Shown one piece after another: positions 55,851 to 63,556 of a DNA stretch of 64,000 bases; within the stretch, counting starts at the first letter, position 1; each line of letters begins with the position of its first letter. The notes beneath the pieces are model-generated. The model was not told where the DNA came from. It did not search any database and saw nothing but the letters and a program-made list of their open reading frames with translations. Made by a program: the position numbers and the translations under genes. The DNA is from Rhizobium sp. BT03 (lineage in GTDB: Bacteria > Pseudomonadota > Alphaproteobacteria > Rhizobiales > Rhizobiaceae): contig NZ_CP125640.1 of NCBI RefSeq assembly GCF_030053155.1, positions 1,922,001 through 1,986,000 on the forward strand, given 5' to 3'.

Positions 55851-56501
55851 TCAGGCCATAAATCGCCCATCCCGCAGAAACGACAGGGCCTGGTTCCACA
55901 TGGTCTTGTTGACGGGCAGGAAAGTGTGGGTGGCGGCAATGACGATATGCGCCGCCGCGCCGTCGAGACGCGTGCTCTCCACCGACACCTTGCCATCGTT
56001 CGGAACCCTGAGGCCGATAATGAGCGAAGAGACCGGGTCGATGGTCCGGTTCCCTGCGATGATACCAAGTTCGTAGTCGACCGTGCCGAACAGCTCGGTC
56101 ATTGCGGTTTGATCGGTGATCAGCTGCTGCCCCGCCGGTCCATAGAACTTCCTGTAGAGCGGCCAGGCCTTGAGGAAATCGGCGATCTCACTGCCGTTGT
56201 TCGGCGTTCCGACCATGATCACTCTGCCAAGGTTGGGCGGGCGATCGTTCCTGAGAAAAGCGCGGATGATGAGCCCACCCATCGAATAGCCGACAAAATG
56301 CACACGGCCGTCGCCTGACTCCTTGGCAGCCGCGTCGATCTGCGGCCGAACGATATCGACGAGGTCGCCGATCGAAAACCTGGTGGAGGGGTAACCGACA
56401 TTCACGACCCGATAACCGTTGCCGGACAGGAAGGCCGCGAGCTTCTCCATGCTTTTCTTCGTCCGGGCAATGCCGTGAAAAAGGATGACCGTGTCGTTCA
56501 T
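55851..56501 (-). CDS. Alpha/beta hydrolase, lipase-like
   Basis: 216 residues from the ATG at 56501; an ATG at 56525 is possible. Oxyanion-type motif VILFHGIARTKKSMEKLAAFL, nucleophile Ser73 in HFVGYSMGGLIIRAFL, histidine in AATHTFLPVN. Looks like the small PGAP1/LipA-type esterases, soluble and without signal peptide. Substrate unknown. Confidence 0.87.
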   Translation of the reverse strand: MNDTVILFHGIARTKKSMEKLAAFLSGNGYRVVNVGYPSTRFSIGDLVDIVRPQIDAAAKESGDGRVHFVGYSMGGLIIRAFLRNDRPPNLGRVIMVGTPNNGSEIADFLKAWPLYRKFYGPAGQQLITDQTAMTELFGTVDYELGIIAGNRTIDPVSSLIIGLRVPNDGKVSVESTRLDGAAAHIVIAATHTFLPVNKTMWNQALSFLRDGRFMA

Positions 56502-56557
56502 CAGATGTCCATGCCGAATAGCCATAGATTCGAAAGCTTGGTTGTGGCGTAGGAATT

Positions 56558-56581
56558 CCTTAAATCGGAATCGATTTAAGG
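56558..56581. promoter_or_regulatory. Inverted repeat upstream of lacI-type gene
   Basis: CCTTAAATCG and CGATTTAAGG are arms of a 24-bp near-palindrome with four central unpaired bases, between the divergent lipase and LacI genes, 74 bases before the LacI start. Possibly a regulatory site; different from the TGGNAACGTTTCCA sites found at the right end of the operon. Confidence 0.45.
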
Positions 56582-56654
56582 ATAAGTTGTGCAGCATTCA
56601 AAGTGCTACAGCGTCTTTCGGTTGACGCTGCGCCAAGAAAGAAATGCGGGGCCT

Positions 56655-57689
56655 GTGACGACCAGCATCAGACATATCGCCAAGCTTGCAGGAACGTCGG
56701 TCTCTTCGGTCTCGCGGGTGCTCAACAACAGCGGTTACGCCTCGCCTGAGCTCAGGGACCGCGTCGAGGCGGCGATCCGAAAACTGAACTACACACCCAG
56801 CAAGGATGCCCGCATGCTGCGCGGGGCACCCAGCCGAATGATCGGACTGATGCTGCCGTCGATCGACGTGCCGTTCTTCGGCATCCTCGCCCACGCCATC
56901 GAACAGGAACTGTTTCAGCACGGCTATCAGACGCTGATCTGCAGCACGGCGGAAAATATGGATCACGAGGCGCGCTATATTTCCATGCTGCTCGCCCAGC
57001 GCGTCGACGGCGTCATCGTCGCCAGCGCTTTCGGCAGCATCGAGCATTTCGAAGTGCTGCGGGGCGCCGGCATTCCGATCATCGCCATCGACCGCGAGCT
57101 GAACGGCATCGCCGACGACGCTGTCATGGCCGATCACGAGGAAGGAGGACGGCTGATGGCGCGACATCTGATCGGCCTCGGCCACCGGGCGATCGCCATC
57201 GTCGCGGCGCCGGCCCACAGCCAGCCCATCCAGCTGCGCCTCCAGGGCATCACGGCGGAAATGGCAAAAGACGGCATCGCGCCTGCCGCCGTGGCGATGG
57301 CGGAAGAGCACAGCTTTGCCGAGGCCTACCGGCTGGCGCGTGAATTGCTGGCGTCTCGACCCGATATCACCGCGATCATCGGCACCACCGATATTTCCGC
57401 GATTGCCGCAATACATGCCGTCCAAGATCGCGGATTTTCCGTTCCGAACGACTATTCCGTCGTCGGATTCGACGACCTGCCGGAGGCGGCCTACGTCTTT
57501 CCACGGCTGACAACGGTCGCGCAGCCGATCCGCAATGTCGGGCAGCAGGCAGCACGACTGCTGGAGGTGCTGATTGAGGACCAGCAAACGGGGGATGGAT
57601 CCCGACAGGCTGCGGTGGTCAAAGTGCCGGTCACGCTGATCGCGCGCGATTCCACCGGCCCCGTGCGCAGCGCAAAAAAACCGCTTTAA
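56655..57689 (+). CDS. LacI-family transcriptional regulator
   Basis: 344 residues from the GTG at 56655. N-terminal helix-turn-helix TSIRHIAKLAGTSVSSVSRVLNNSGYASPELRDRV and hinge, then a periplasmic-binding-type effector domain (IGLMLPSIDVPFFGILAHAIEQELFQHGY; VVGFDDLPEAAYVFPRLTTVAQP). Convergent with the polyol operon, which carries two LacI-type operators, so it is the natural candidate repressor. Effector probably the polyol or a phosphorylated intermediate. Confidence 0.93.
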   Translation: MTTSIRHIAKLAGTSVSSVSRVLNNSGYASPELRDRVEAAIRKLNYTPSKDARMLRGAPSRMIGLMLPSIDVPFFGILAHAIEQELFQHGYQTLICSTAENMDHEARYISMLLAQRVDGVIVASAFGSIEHFEVLRGAGIPIIAIDRELNGIADDAVMADHEEGGRLMARHLIGLGHRAIAIVAAPAHSQPIQLRLQGITAEMAKDGIAPAAVAMAEEHSFAEAYRLARELLASRPDITAIIGTTDISAIAAIHAVQDRGFSVPNDYSVVGFDDLPEAAYVFPRLTTVAQPIRNVGQQAARLLEVLIEDQQTGDGSRQAAVVKVPVTLIARDSTGPVRSAKKPL

Positions 57690-57697
57690 AAGCGGTT
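57674..57697 (-). terminator. Terminator of the polyol operon, overlapping the end of lacI
   Basis: On the minus strand AACCGCTT and AAGCGGTT form a stem followed by a run of seven T. It lies 71 bases beyond the dehydrogenase stop codon and overlaps the lacI stop codon at 57687-57689, so the two convergent transcripts overlap at their ends. Confidence 0.75.
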
Positions 57698-57699
57698 GC

Positions 57700-57766
57700 G
57701 CAATTCCCGGCAAAAGCGCTTCGCGCTTTGCCTGGGAAAAGCGCTTCGCGCTTTGCCTGGAATTGC
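57700..57766. repeat. Nested palindrome with 25-bp tandem repeat
   Basis: The 24-mer beginning AAAAGCGCTTCGCGCTTT is present at 57712-57735 and 57737-57760. Outer arms GCAATTCC-CGGCAAA and TTTGCC-TGGAATTGC enclose both. The GCGCTTCGCGC core with GGAATTGC ends resembles a repeat common in Rhizobium genomes. Located between the dehydrogenase stop and the operon terminator. Confidence 0.7.
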
Positions 57767-57767
57767 T

Positions 57768-58778
57768 TTAGGGCCGGACGATCACCTTGATCTCGCCCGG
57801 CAACGGCGCGTTGCCCACCACGTCGGCGACCTCTTCGAGACCTATGGTTTTGGTGACCAATGCGTCCAGTTCCAATGCCCCGTTTGCCACCAGTGCCGCA
57901 GCGCGCGAATGGGTGAAGGGGTTGAGGTAGGCAGGCCTGATGTCGACTTCGTTGACGAGCAGATCGAAGGGTAGAACCGGCACCTCGACACCCGCCGGCG
58001 TCACGCCGAAAAGCACAAAGGTGCCACCGCGCCGCGCCATCCTCAGGCCGCTTTGAAGCGTGTCGCTCACGCCGGCGCACTCAATGACCACGTCCGCGCC
58101 GCCTCTGGTAACCTCCCGAACGGACGCGACCGTGTCCGAAGAATTCGGGTCGAAGGCGTGCGTCGCCCCCAGGCGCAGGGCGGCCTGGCGTCTCGATTGC
58201 TGCCGCGTGATCAAAATGATCTCGCCAGCCCCCGCCAGACGGGCCAACTGCACCATCAGCAGGCCGATCACGCCGCCGCCGAGGATCGCGACGCTGTCGC
58301 CCGGACGGATCCCTGCCTTGTCGATGGCGTGGATGCAGCAGGCCAGCGGTTCGGAGAAGGCGCCGTGGACGGGATCGAGGTCGGCCGGCAGGATGAAGGC
58401 CTGCGCATGCGGCACCACCACATATTCGGCAAAGCCGCCATCCCGCGTCACGCCGATGGCGGTCAGTCTCTCGCACAGGTTCGGCCGCGCCCGCGTGCAA
58501 GCAGGACAGGTGCCGCAGGCGATATTCGGGTCGACCGTCACCAGCTCGCCGCCGGCAAAGCGGGTGACGCCATCGCCGATCTCTTCGACGATGCCGCAGA
58601 ATTCGTGGCCCAGCGTGACCGGGATCGCGGTCGGATATTCGCCCTTGTACATGTGGCGATCGGAGCCGCAGATGCCGGCGGCAGCAACCCGGACAAGCAG
58701 CTCGCCACGCCCGGCAACCGGTTTCTCAACGCTGCGCATGGTCAAAGACCCGATCGATTCCAAGCGTAGAGCTCTCAT
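57768..58778 (-). CDS. Zinc-dependent alcohol/polyol dehydrogenase (MDR)
   Basis: 336 residues, medium-chain dehydrogenase. Catalytic zinc ligands in AAGICGSDRHMYKGEYP and the GHE motif (VTLGHEFCGIVEEIG); structural zinc cysteines in NIACGTCPACTRARPNLCERL; NAD(P) fold VAILGGGVIGLLMVQLARLAGAG. Resembles sorbitol/threonine dehydrogenase-like enzymes of sugar alcohol operons. Last gene of the operon. Confidence 0.92.
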   Translation of the reverse strand: MRALRLESIGSLTMRSVEKPVAGRGELLVRVAAAGICGSDRHMYKGEYPTAIPVTLGHEFCGIVEEIGDGVTRFAGGELVTVDPNIACGTCPACTRARPNLCERLTAIGVTRDGGFAEYVVVPHAQAFILPADLDPVHGAFSEPLACCIHAIDKAGIRPGDSVAILGGGVIGLLMVQLARLAGAGEIILITRQQSRRQAALRLGATHAFDPNSSDTVASVREVTRGGADVVIECAGVSDTLQSGLRMARRGGTFVLFGVTPAGVEVPVLPFDLLVNEVDIRPAYLNPFTHSRAAALVANGALELDALVTKTIGLEEVADVVGNAPLPGEIKVIVRP

Positions 58779-58834
58779 TCCACTCCTCCAGACCTCAAGC
58801 TCGATTGTCTATTCCTGCCTATGAAGCGAAGCGC

Positions 58835-59623
58835 TCAGCTCATGACATTGCCGCCATCGACATTGTAGCACTGGGCCACGATGTATGCTGCATCGGGCCC
58901 GGCCAGGAAGGCCGCCATGGCGGCTTGTTCCTCGGCGGCGCCAAATCGTCCGGCGGGAACGGCGGCGGCCACGCGGGCCTTCACCTCGCCGGGTCGCAAG
59001 CCCTCCCGGCTGCCGAGTTTTGCGTCGACGACGTCCCACATCGGCGTATCGACGACGCCGGGAGCGATGGCGTTGACGTTGATGCCGTAACGGATCAGCT
59101 CCAGGGCACAGCTTTGCGTGATGCTGATGACGGCCGCCTTGGAAGCGCAGTAAGCCACCGCCGGTCCTTCGCCGCGCCGGCCTGCCTGGGAGGAGAAGTT
59201 GATGATGCGTCCACCGGCCGCTCTTTCCACCATGTGCCGGGCGACGGCCTGCGTCATGAAGATCAGGCCTTCGATATTGACCTGAAACACCTTTGCGGTC
59301 CGTTCCCGGGATATTTCCAGGATAGACTCGACCTCGTAGATGCCGGCGGCGTTGACCAGGATGTCGATCTTGCCGGCAGCGGCAATGGAAAAACGCACGG
59401 CCTCTTCGATGCTGTCCTGGCTGGTCACATCGAGCGCCACACCCCAGGCATCAGCGCCGATCGCCTGCGCTACCCGCGCGCATTTCCCGCCATCGAGGTC
59501 CGCGACCACGACCCTGGCGCCTTCGGCGGCGAAGCGTTGGCAGACCGCCTTGCCGATGCCGCTGGCGCCGCCCGTGACCAATGCCACCTTGCCGGAGAGC
59601 CGCCCGTTTTCCGTAGATGTCAT
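58835..59623 (-). CDS. Polyol dehydrogenase of the SDR family (SmoS/sorbitol dehydrogenase-like)
   Basis: 262 residues from the ATG at 59623 (GGGGAGA upstream). NAD-binding GGASGIG at 18-24, NAAG, catalytic Tyr158 and Lys162 in VAYCASKAA. Segments SQAGRRGEGPAVAYCASKAAVISITQS, GINVNAIAPGVVD and ADYIVAQ/YNVDGGN-like ends are characteristic of bacterial sorbitol/galactitol dehydrogenases. Probably oxidises a sugar alcohol to a ketose. Its ATG overlaps the stop of a 24-codon ORF. Confidence 0.9.
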   Translation of the reverse strand: MTSTENGRLSGKVALVTGGASGIGKAVCQRFAAEGARVVVADLDGGKCARVAQAIGADAWGVALDVTSQDSIEEAVRFSIAAAGKIDILVNAAGIYEVESILEISRERTAKVFQVNIEGLIFMTQAVARHMVERAAGGRIINFSSQAGRRGEGPAVAYCASKAAVISITQSCALELIRYGINVNAIAPGVVDTPMWDVVDAKLGSREGLRPGEVKARVAAAVPAGRFGAAEEQAAMAAFLAGPDAAYIVAQCYNVDGGNVMS

Positions 59624-59694
59624 CGCGCTGTCTCCCCGGCTGCATGCAAACCGGCAAAGCCGCCGTGCGCGGCTGCCATGGTGAATAGCGTCAT
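59620..59694 (-). CDS. 24-residue ORF translationally coupled to the SDR gene
   Basis: ATG at 59694 has an excellent GGGAGGAG Shine-Dalgarno; 24 sense codons end in TGA at 59622-59620, overlapping the SDR start in ATGA fashion. Product MTLFTMAAAHGGFAGLHAAGETAR shows no domain. The same ATGA joint occurs elsewhere in this operon between real genes, so it could be a coupling leader, a small protein or a relic. Confidence 0.5.
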   Translation of the reverse strand: MTLFTMAAAHGGFAGLHAAGETAR

Positions 59695-59725
59695 CTGCTC
59701 CTCCCTTTTGACTGCCTGGCATCGG

Positions 59726-60778
59726 CTAGGCGGGGTTCGTCTCCTTCGCCTCCCGGAGGAGGACAGACATGTCGGGAATGCCGTCGGTGGCCGTCGCGCC
59801 CGTCAGGCAATACGCAGCCGCAGCATGGGCGACAGTGCAGATATGCTCGACCGGCCAGTTCTCATGCAGGCCGTAAAGCACCGCGGCACAGAAGGCGTCT
59901 CCGGCCCCGACCGTGCTGACGATGTCACCGGGATCGACGGGTCGTGAACGCGTCATGATCGGGACGGCGCCAGGCGCGAACCAGAAACAGATCTCCGGCG
60001 CGTGGATGATCGCTCCCTTGGTGACGCCTGCGGCCAGCAGCCGCTCGCCGGCTTTCAAAAGCTCCGCCTCGATCAAATCTCCGTTCGCATCGCGAACGGC
60101 AACGCCGGTTGCCCGGCCCGCCTCCATTTCGTTGATGATCAGGAAATCGCAGAAGGGCAGAGCGACGCCGACCTTGGCCGCAAATTCCGGGTCTTCGCTC
60201 GAGACGAAATCCACGCAGGTCGTCAGCCCCGCGCGGCGTGCGGCGTCGAGCAAGCGCGAGGCTCCCGACAGACCGTCGGGGCCTATCCGGTCGAGACCCG
60301 GCAACAGCATGAGATAACCGAGATAGAACAGCCGATATCCGGCTTCGGCGAAGGCCGCGGGTGAGACGCGTTTGTCCGTGACCGCATCGTTGGCGCCGCC
60401 ATGATAAAAGAAGGTCCGGTTCTCACCGGGCACATTCATCACATGCGTATGCGCCGTCACCCGGTCGGCAAGCGCGGTGAGACCGCCGATATCGACGCCG
60501 GCCGCCGCAAGCCGGGCCTTGACGATCTCTCCATCCGGATCGGCGCCGATGCATCCCGCCGCCGCCAGCCTTCCGGGAAATCCAAGCGAGGCCAGATCGG
60601 TGACGACATTGGCGGCCCCGCCTCCGACGCCGAGATCCTGATGCAGGATATGGGCGAGATTGCCCTGTTCGGGCCAATAGGACAGGGTGTGGACGCGATC
60701 GACGATGAAGTTTCCAGCACAAACGATACCGCCCTGCTTCAGCCCGCCCTGATGGTGAACCTCCTCCCCGGTTCGCAT
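59726..60778 (-). CDS. PfkB-family sugar kinase
   Basis: 350 residues from the ATG at 60778, overlapping the isomerase stop (ATGA). Substrate-binding GVGGGAANVVTDLASLG near the N-terminus and the second PfkB signature VGAGDAFCAAVLYG with catalytic Asp294. Other features: AGNFIVDRVHTLSYWPEQGNL start and NEMEAGRATG. Kinases of this type phosphorylate ketoses or other sugars; the aldolase two genes upstream would cleave the product. Confidence 0.9.
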   Translation of the reverse strand: MRTGEEVHHQGGLKQGGIVCAGNFIVDRVHTLSYWPEQGNLAHILHQDLGVGGGAANVVTDLASLGFPGRLAAAGCIGADPDGEIVKARLAAAGVDIGGLTALADRVTAHTHVMNVPGENRTFFYHGGANDAVTDKRVSPAAFAEAGYRLFYLGYLMLLPGLDRIGPDGLSGASRLLDAARRAGLTTCVDFVSSEDPEFAAKVGVALPFCDFLIINEMEAGRATGVAVRDANGDLIEAELLKAGERLLAAGVTKGAIIHAPEICFWFAPGAVPIMTRSRPVDPGDIVSTVGAGDAFCAAVLYGLHENWPVEHICTVAHAAAAYCLTGATATDGIPDMSVLLREAKETNPA

Positions 60779-61449
60779 CAGCGGCCTCCCTCGTTCCACA
60801 ACGGCCTGAGCGGCGGCTCGTCTTCCTCGATCGCGGCAAAGCGGCCGATCGGCTCCAGAAAGAAATTATCGCTGTTGTCGTCGTTGACCTGGCTGACTTC
60901 GCCGACGAGGACGGGTCCGCCGCCTTTCCGGCCGTAGAAGCGATGGTAAAGCCCGGTGCGGATCGTTACGCTCCGGCCGGGCTCAAGGACCAGCGGCTCC
61001 CATGCGGCGAGCCGGCGCGGCAGCCCGTCGACCGGAACCGTCACGTCATCCTTCAGCACATGGCCATCGGCATCGGTGGCGGCGAATTCGATGACGAGAT
61101 CGCCCCCGGCGCGATTGATGATGTCTTCCATCTTGGCCGCATGCCGGTGTGTCGGCGTGACCTGTCCTTCCTCGACGAAGAGCAGCTTTTCGGCATAGGT
61201 CCGTTCACCCTCGACGCCGACGATGCCATTGCGCAGGCAGAACAGCACGAGGCCGCATTCGGCAAACCGGTTCGAGCCGAAATCGGTGACATCCCACCCG
61301 AGTTGGTGAGCGCGCAGATAGGCCGAGGCTTCGGGATGCGCGGCAAAGTCCGCCGCCGTCCAATAGCCCCATGCCGGTAGGGACCAGTGCCAACGATCGA
61401 GGATCGCGTTTGCCCGCTGCAATGCCGCGTTGATCTCGGAGCGCTGCAT
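60778..61449 (-). CDS. D-lyxose isomerase-like cupin protein
   Basis: 223 residues. Matches the D-lyxose ketol-isomerase family (PF07385, formerly DUF1498): LRAHQLGWDVTDFGSNRFAECGLVLFCLRNG, metal-binding TPTHRHAAKMEDIINRAGG (His-x-His with Glu), and GLYHRFYGRKGGGPVLVGEVSQVNDDNSDNFF. Known members interconvert D-lyxose/D-xylulose and D-mannose/D-fructose with a divalent metal. Overlaps Gfo/Idh gene by ATGA. Confidence 0.87.
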   Translation of the reverse strand: MQRSEINAALQRANAILDRWHWSLPAWGYWTAADFAAHPEASAYLRAHQLGWDVTDFGSNRFAECGLVLFCLRNGIVGVEGERTYAEKLLFVEEGQVTPTHRHAAKMEDIINRAGGDLVIEFAATDADGHVLKDDVTVPVDGLPRRLAAWEPLVLEPGRSVTIRTGLYHRFYGRKGGGPVLVGEVSQVNDDNSDNFFLEPIGRFAAIEEDEPPLRPLWNEGGR

Positions 61450-62603
61450 CAGACTGGCGCCCCGGCATACTCCACCGGCACCACGATGTCCTCGCGACCG
61501 GATTTGAGGGCTGCGGTCAGGACCGCATGATGCGCTTGCGCTTCCGCCGGCGTCGCGCAGCCGAAGCCGTTCGCATTGCCTCCGGCAAGCTCATCGACGA
61601 AGGCCGCCCACATCTGCTGGATGGCATCGGCAAAACCGAATTCGAAGATCTTGCCCGTGATGGCGGGAAACAGCGAGCCATAACCGAGATCCTCGGTGCT
61701 CCAAGCCTGTGCGCCGCCATTATAATCCATCCACTGCCACTGACGCGGCGACTTCGTGCTGAAGAATGCGCTCTTCTTCATGCCGAGAACGCGGATGTAC
61801 CAAGTGTTGGATTCGCCGGGCGCGATGCGCCAGGTTTTCAGCACCATCGGAAAATCCTGATCCCCGGTGCGCACGCGGCTGCTGATCGTGGCATTGTCCC
61901 AGGTGGTGCAAGGCAGCATGCCGTCTTTGCCGTCAGGACGTTCGGTGACCTTCTTGACCAGTTGCGCGTGCAAGGTCGTCGGGCGCCAGCCGAGACGCAG
62001 CGGCACATGCAGCACATGCATGCCGAGATCCCCCATGCAGCCATAGTCGCCGTTGATCTCGGCCATGCGCTTCCAGTTGATCGGCTTTTGCCGGTCGATG
62101 TCCGAAGAGTGCAGGAAACCCGCCTCGACTTCGAGGATCTCCCCCATCTCACCGCTTTTTGCGAGCGCGATGACCTTCTGTGCCCCGGGGAAGAACGGCA
62201 TTTCCGACGAGCAGCGGACCAGGAGTTCGGGATGCTCGGCGAGAACCGCCATGATTTCCCGGTTCTGAGCGGCGTCCATGCCGAAGGGCTTTTCGCCGAG
62301 AAGATGCTTTCCGGCCTTTATGACGTCGATATAGAATTGCTGGTGCAGCACATGCGGCACAGCGCAATAGACGGCATCGATTTCGGGATTGGCCAGAAGC
62401 TCCTTATAGTCGGCAGTGAACTGGCGAACACTCGGCACATGATCCCTGAACCAGTCGAGCAGCGCCGTGTTGGTATCGCAGACGGCGACGATTTCCGGCC
62501 GCGCCTTGATATCGGCCAGATGCAGCCAGCGCGCCGCGGCGCTGGCGAATTCGCGCCCCATCAGACCGCAGCCGATGACGCCGAAGCGGAATATTTTCGC
62601 CAT
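61449..62603 (-). CDS. Gfo/Idh/MocA-family oxidoreductase
   Basis: 384 residues. N-terminal NAD(P) fold FRFGVIGCGLMGREFASAAARW, the EKP motif in GEKPFGMDAAQ (catalytic lysine environment) and a C-terminal alpha/beta substrate domain (DLGMHVLHVPLRLGWRPTTL). Probably oxidises a sugar or sugar alcohol; exact substrate not readable. Twenty-three bases after the aldolase. Confidence 0.9.
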   Translation of the reverse strand: MAKIFRFGVIGCGLMGREFASAAARWLHLADIKARPEIVAVCDTNTALLDWFRDHVPSVRQFTADYKELLANPEIDAVYCAVPHVLHQQFYIDVIKAGKHLLGEKPFGMDAAQNREIMAVLAEHPELLVRCSSEMPFFPGAQKVIALAKSGEMGEILEVEAGFLHSSDIDRQKPINWKRMAEINGDYGCMGDLGMHVLHVPLRLGWRPTTLHAQLVKKVTERPDGKDGMLPCTTWDNATISSRVRTGDQDFPMVLKTWRIAPGESNTWYIRVLGMKKSAFFSTKSPRQWQWMDYNGGAQAWSTEDLGYGSLFPAITGKIFEFGFADAIQQMWAAFVDELAGGNANGFGCATPAEAQAHHAVLTAALKSGREDIVVPVEYAGAPV

Positions 62604-62626
62604 GATATGTCCTCCCCGGACGCGCG

Positions 62627-63451
62627 TCAGCCAAAATGCAGAGCGGCCTGCTCGACGGAAGCCTTGTCATGGACGATCGCCATCAAGGCCCGCGTCATGC
62701 CGCCGGGATTGTGATGCTGAATGACGTTGCGGCCATAGACGATGCCACGGGCGCCCTGCTCCATCAACTGCTTGGTACGGATCAGGATTTCCTGATCGGA
62801 AACGCGACCGCCGCCGCGCACCAGCACCGGCAGGCCCTGGGCGATCTCGACCACGCGGTGATATTCCTCGACATTGTCGCATGGGTCGGCCTTGATGATG
62901 TCGGCCCCGAGTTCGGCCGCCTGGCGCACGAGCGGCAGGATCTTGTCGATCGCGCCATCGACCATATAGGCGCCCTTGGAATTGTCCTGCATGACGAGCG
63001 GCTCGACCATCAGCGGCATGCCATAGATCTCGCATTCGCGCTTCAGGCTGTTTACGTTGCGCACGCAGGCCCGATAGACGTCCGGCTGGTCCGGCAGCAT
63101 CAGAAGGTTGACGACGACACAGGCGGCGTCCAGCGCAACGCCCTGTTCCACCGGTCTGTCGATCATTTCGGAAAACAATTGAGACGGCAGGGGATTGCCG
63201 TAGATATTGGCGATGTCGGTGCGCAGCACCAGCGCGGGGCGATGCTTGCCGGGAATGGCCTGCAGGATGGGCGCGGTTCCCGGCGGAAGCTGAATGGCAT
63301 CCGGGCCGGCCTCAGCGATCACCTCGATGGCCGTCTTCATATTCTCGATGCCGGCGAGGAAGGTCCGTTCATTGAACATGCCGTGATCGATGGCAACGTC
63401 AAAGCAATTTCCGGACACGCCGAAAAGTCGGTTCAACCGCGCGAATTTCAT
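62627..63451 (-). CDS. Class I aldolase of the DeoC/LacD/DhnA family
   Basis: 274 residues from the ATG at 63451, with GGGAGGAG 5 bases upstream; a TTG one codon earlier is in frame. Schiff-base Lys187 in ADIIKADPCDN, conserved N-terminal FDVAIDHGMFNE, and VLVRGGGRVSDQE phosphate site. Members cleave ketose 1-phosphates or 1,6-bisphosphates (fructose, tagatose, LsrF types). Two LacI-type operators lie just upstream, marking this as a regulated operon point. Confidence 0.9.
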   Translation of the reverse strand: MKFARLNRLFGVSGNCFDVAIDHGMFNERTFLAGIENMKTAIEVIAEAGPDAIQLPPGTAPILQAIPGKHRPALVLRTDIANIYGNPLPSQLFSEMIDRPVEQGVALDAACVVVNLLMLPDQPDVYRACVRNVNSLKRECEIYGMPLMVEPLVMQDNSKGAYMVDGAIDKILPLVRQAAELGADIIKADPCDNVEEYHRVVEIAQGLPVLVRGGGRVSDQEILIRTKQLMEQGARGIVYGRNVIQHHNPGGMTRALMAIVHDKASVEQAALHFG

Positions 63452-63465
63452 CAAGCTCCTCCCAG

Positions 63466-63488
63466 ATGTGGCAACGTTTCCATATTCG
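63466..63488. promoter_or_regulatory. LacI-family operator, site 1
   Basis: TGGCAACGTTTCCA at 63469-63482 within a 23-bp unit shared with site 2. It is a TGG-N-AACGTT-N-CCA quasi-palindrome of the LacI/PurR/GalR type, ending 18 bases upstream of the aldolase ATG, where bound repressor would block transcription. Confidence 0.72.
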
Positions 63489-63519
63489 AATAAACGGCAC
63501 GGAATTACGAGTCAAGAAA

Positions 63520-63542
63520 ATGTGGTAACGTTTCCATATTCG
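63520..63542. promoter_or_regulatory. LacI-family operator, site 2
   Basis: TGGTAACGTTTCCA at 63523-63536; the 23-bp unit differs from site 1 at one position. The sites are direct repeats 54 bp apart, about five helical turns, suited to looping or cooperative binding. It lies just downstream of the preceding SDR gene. Confidence 0.72.
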
Positions 63543-63556
63543 TTCTTCCCGAAGAA

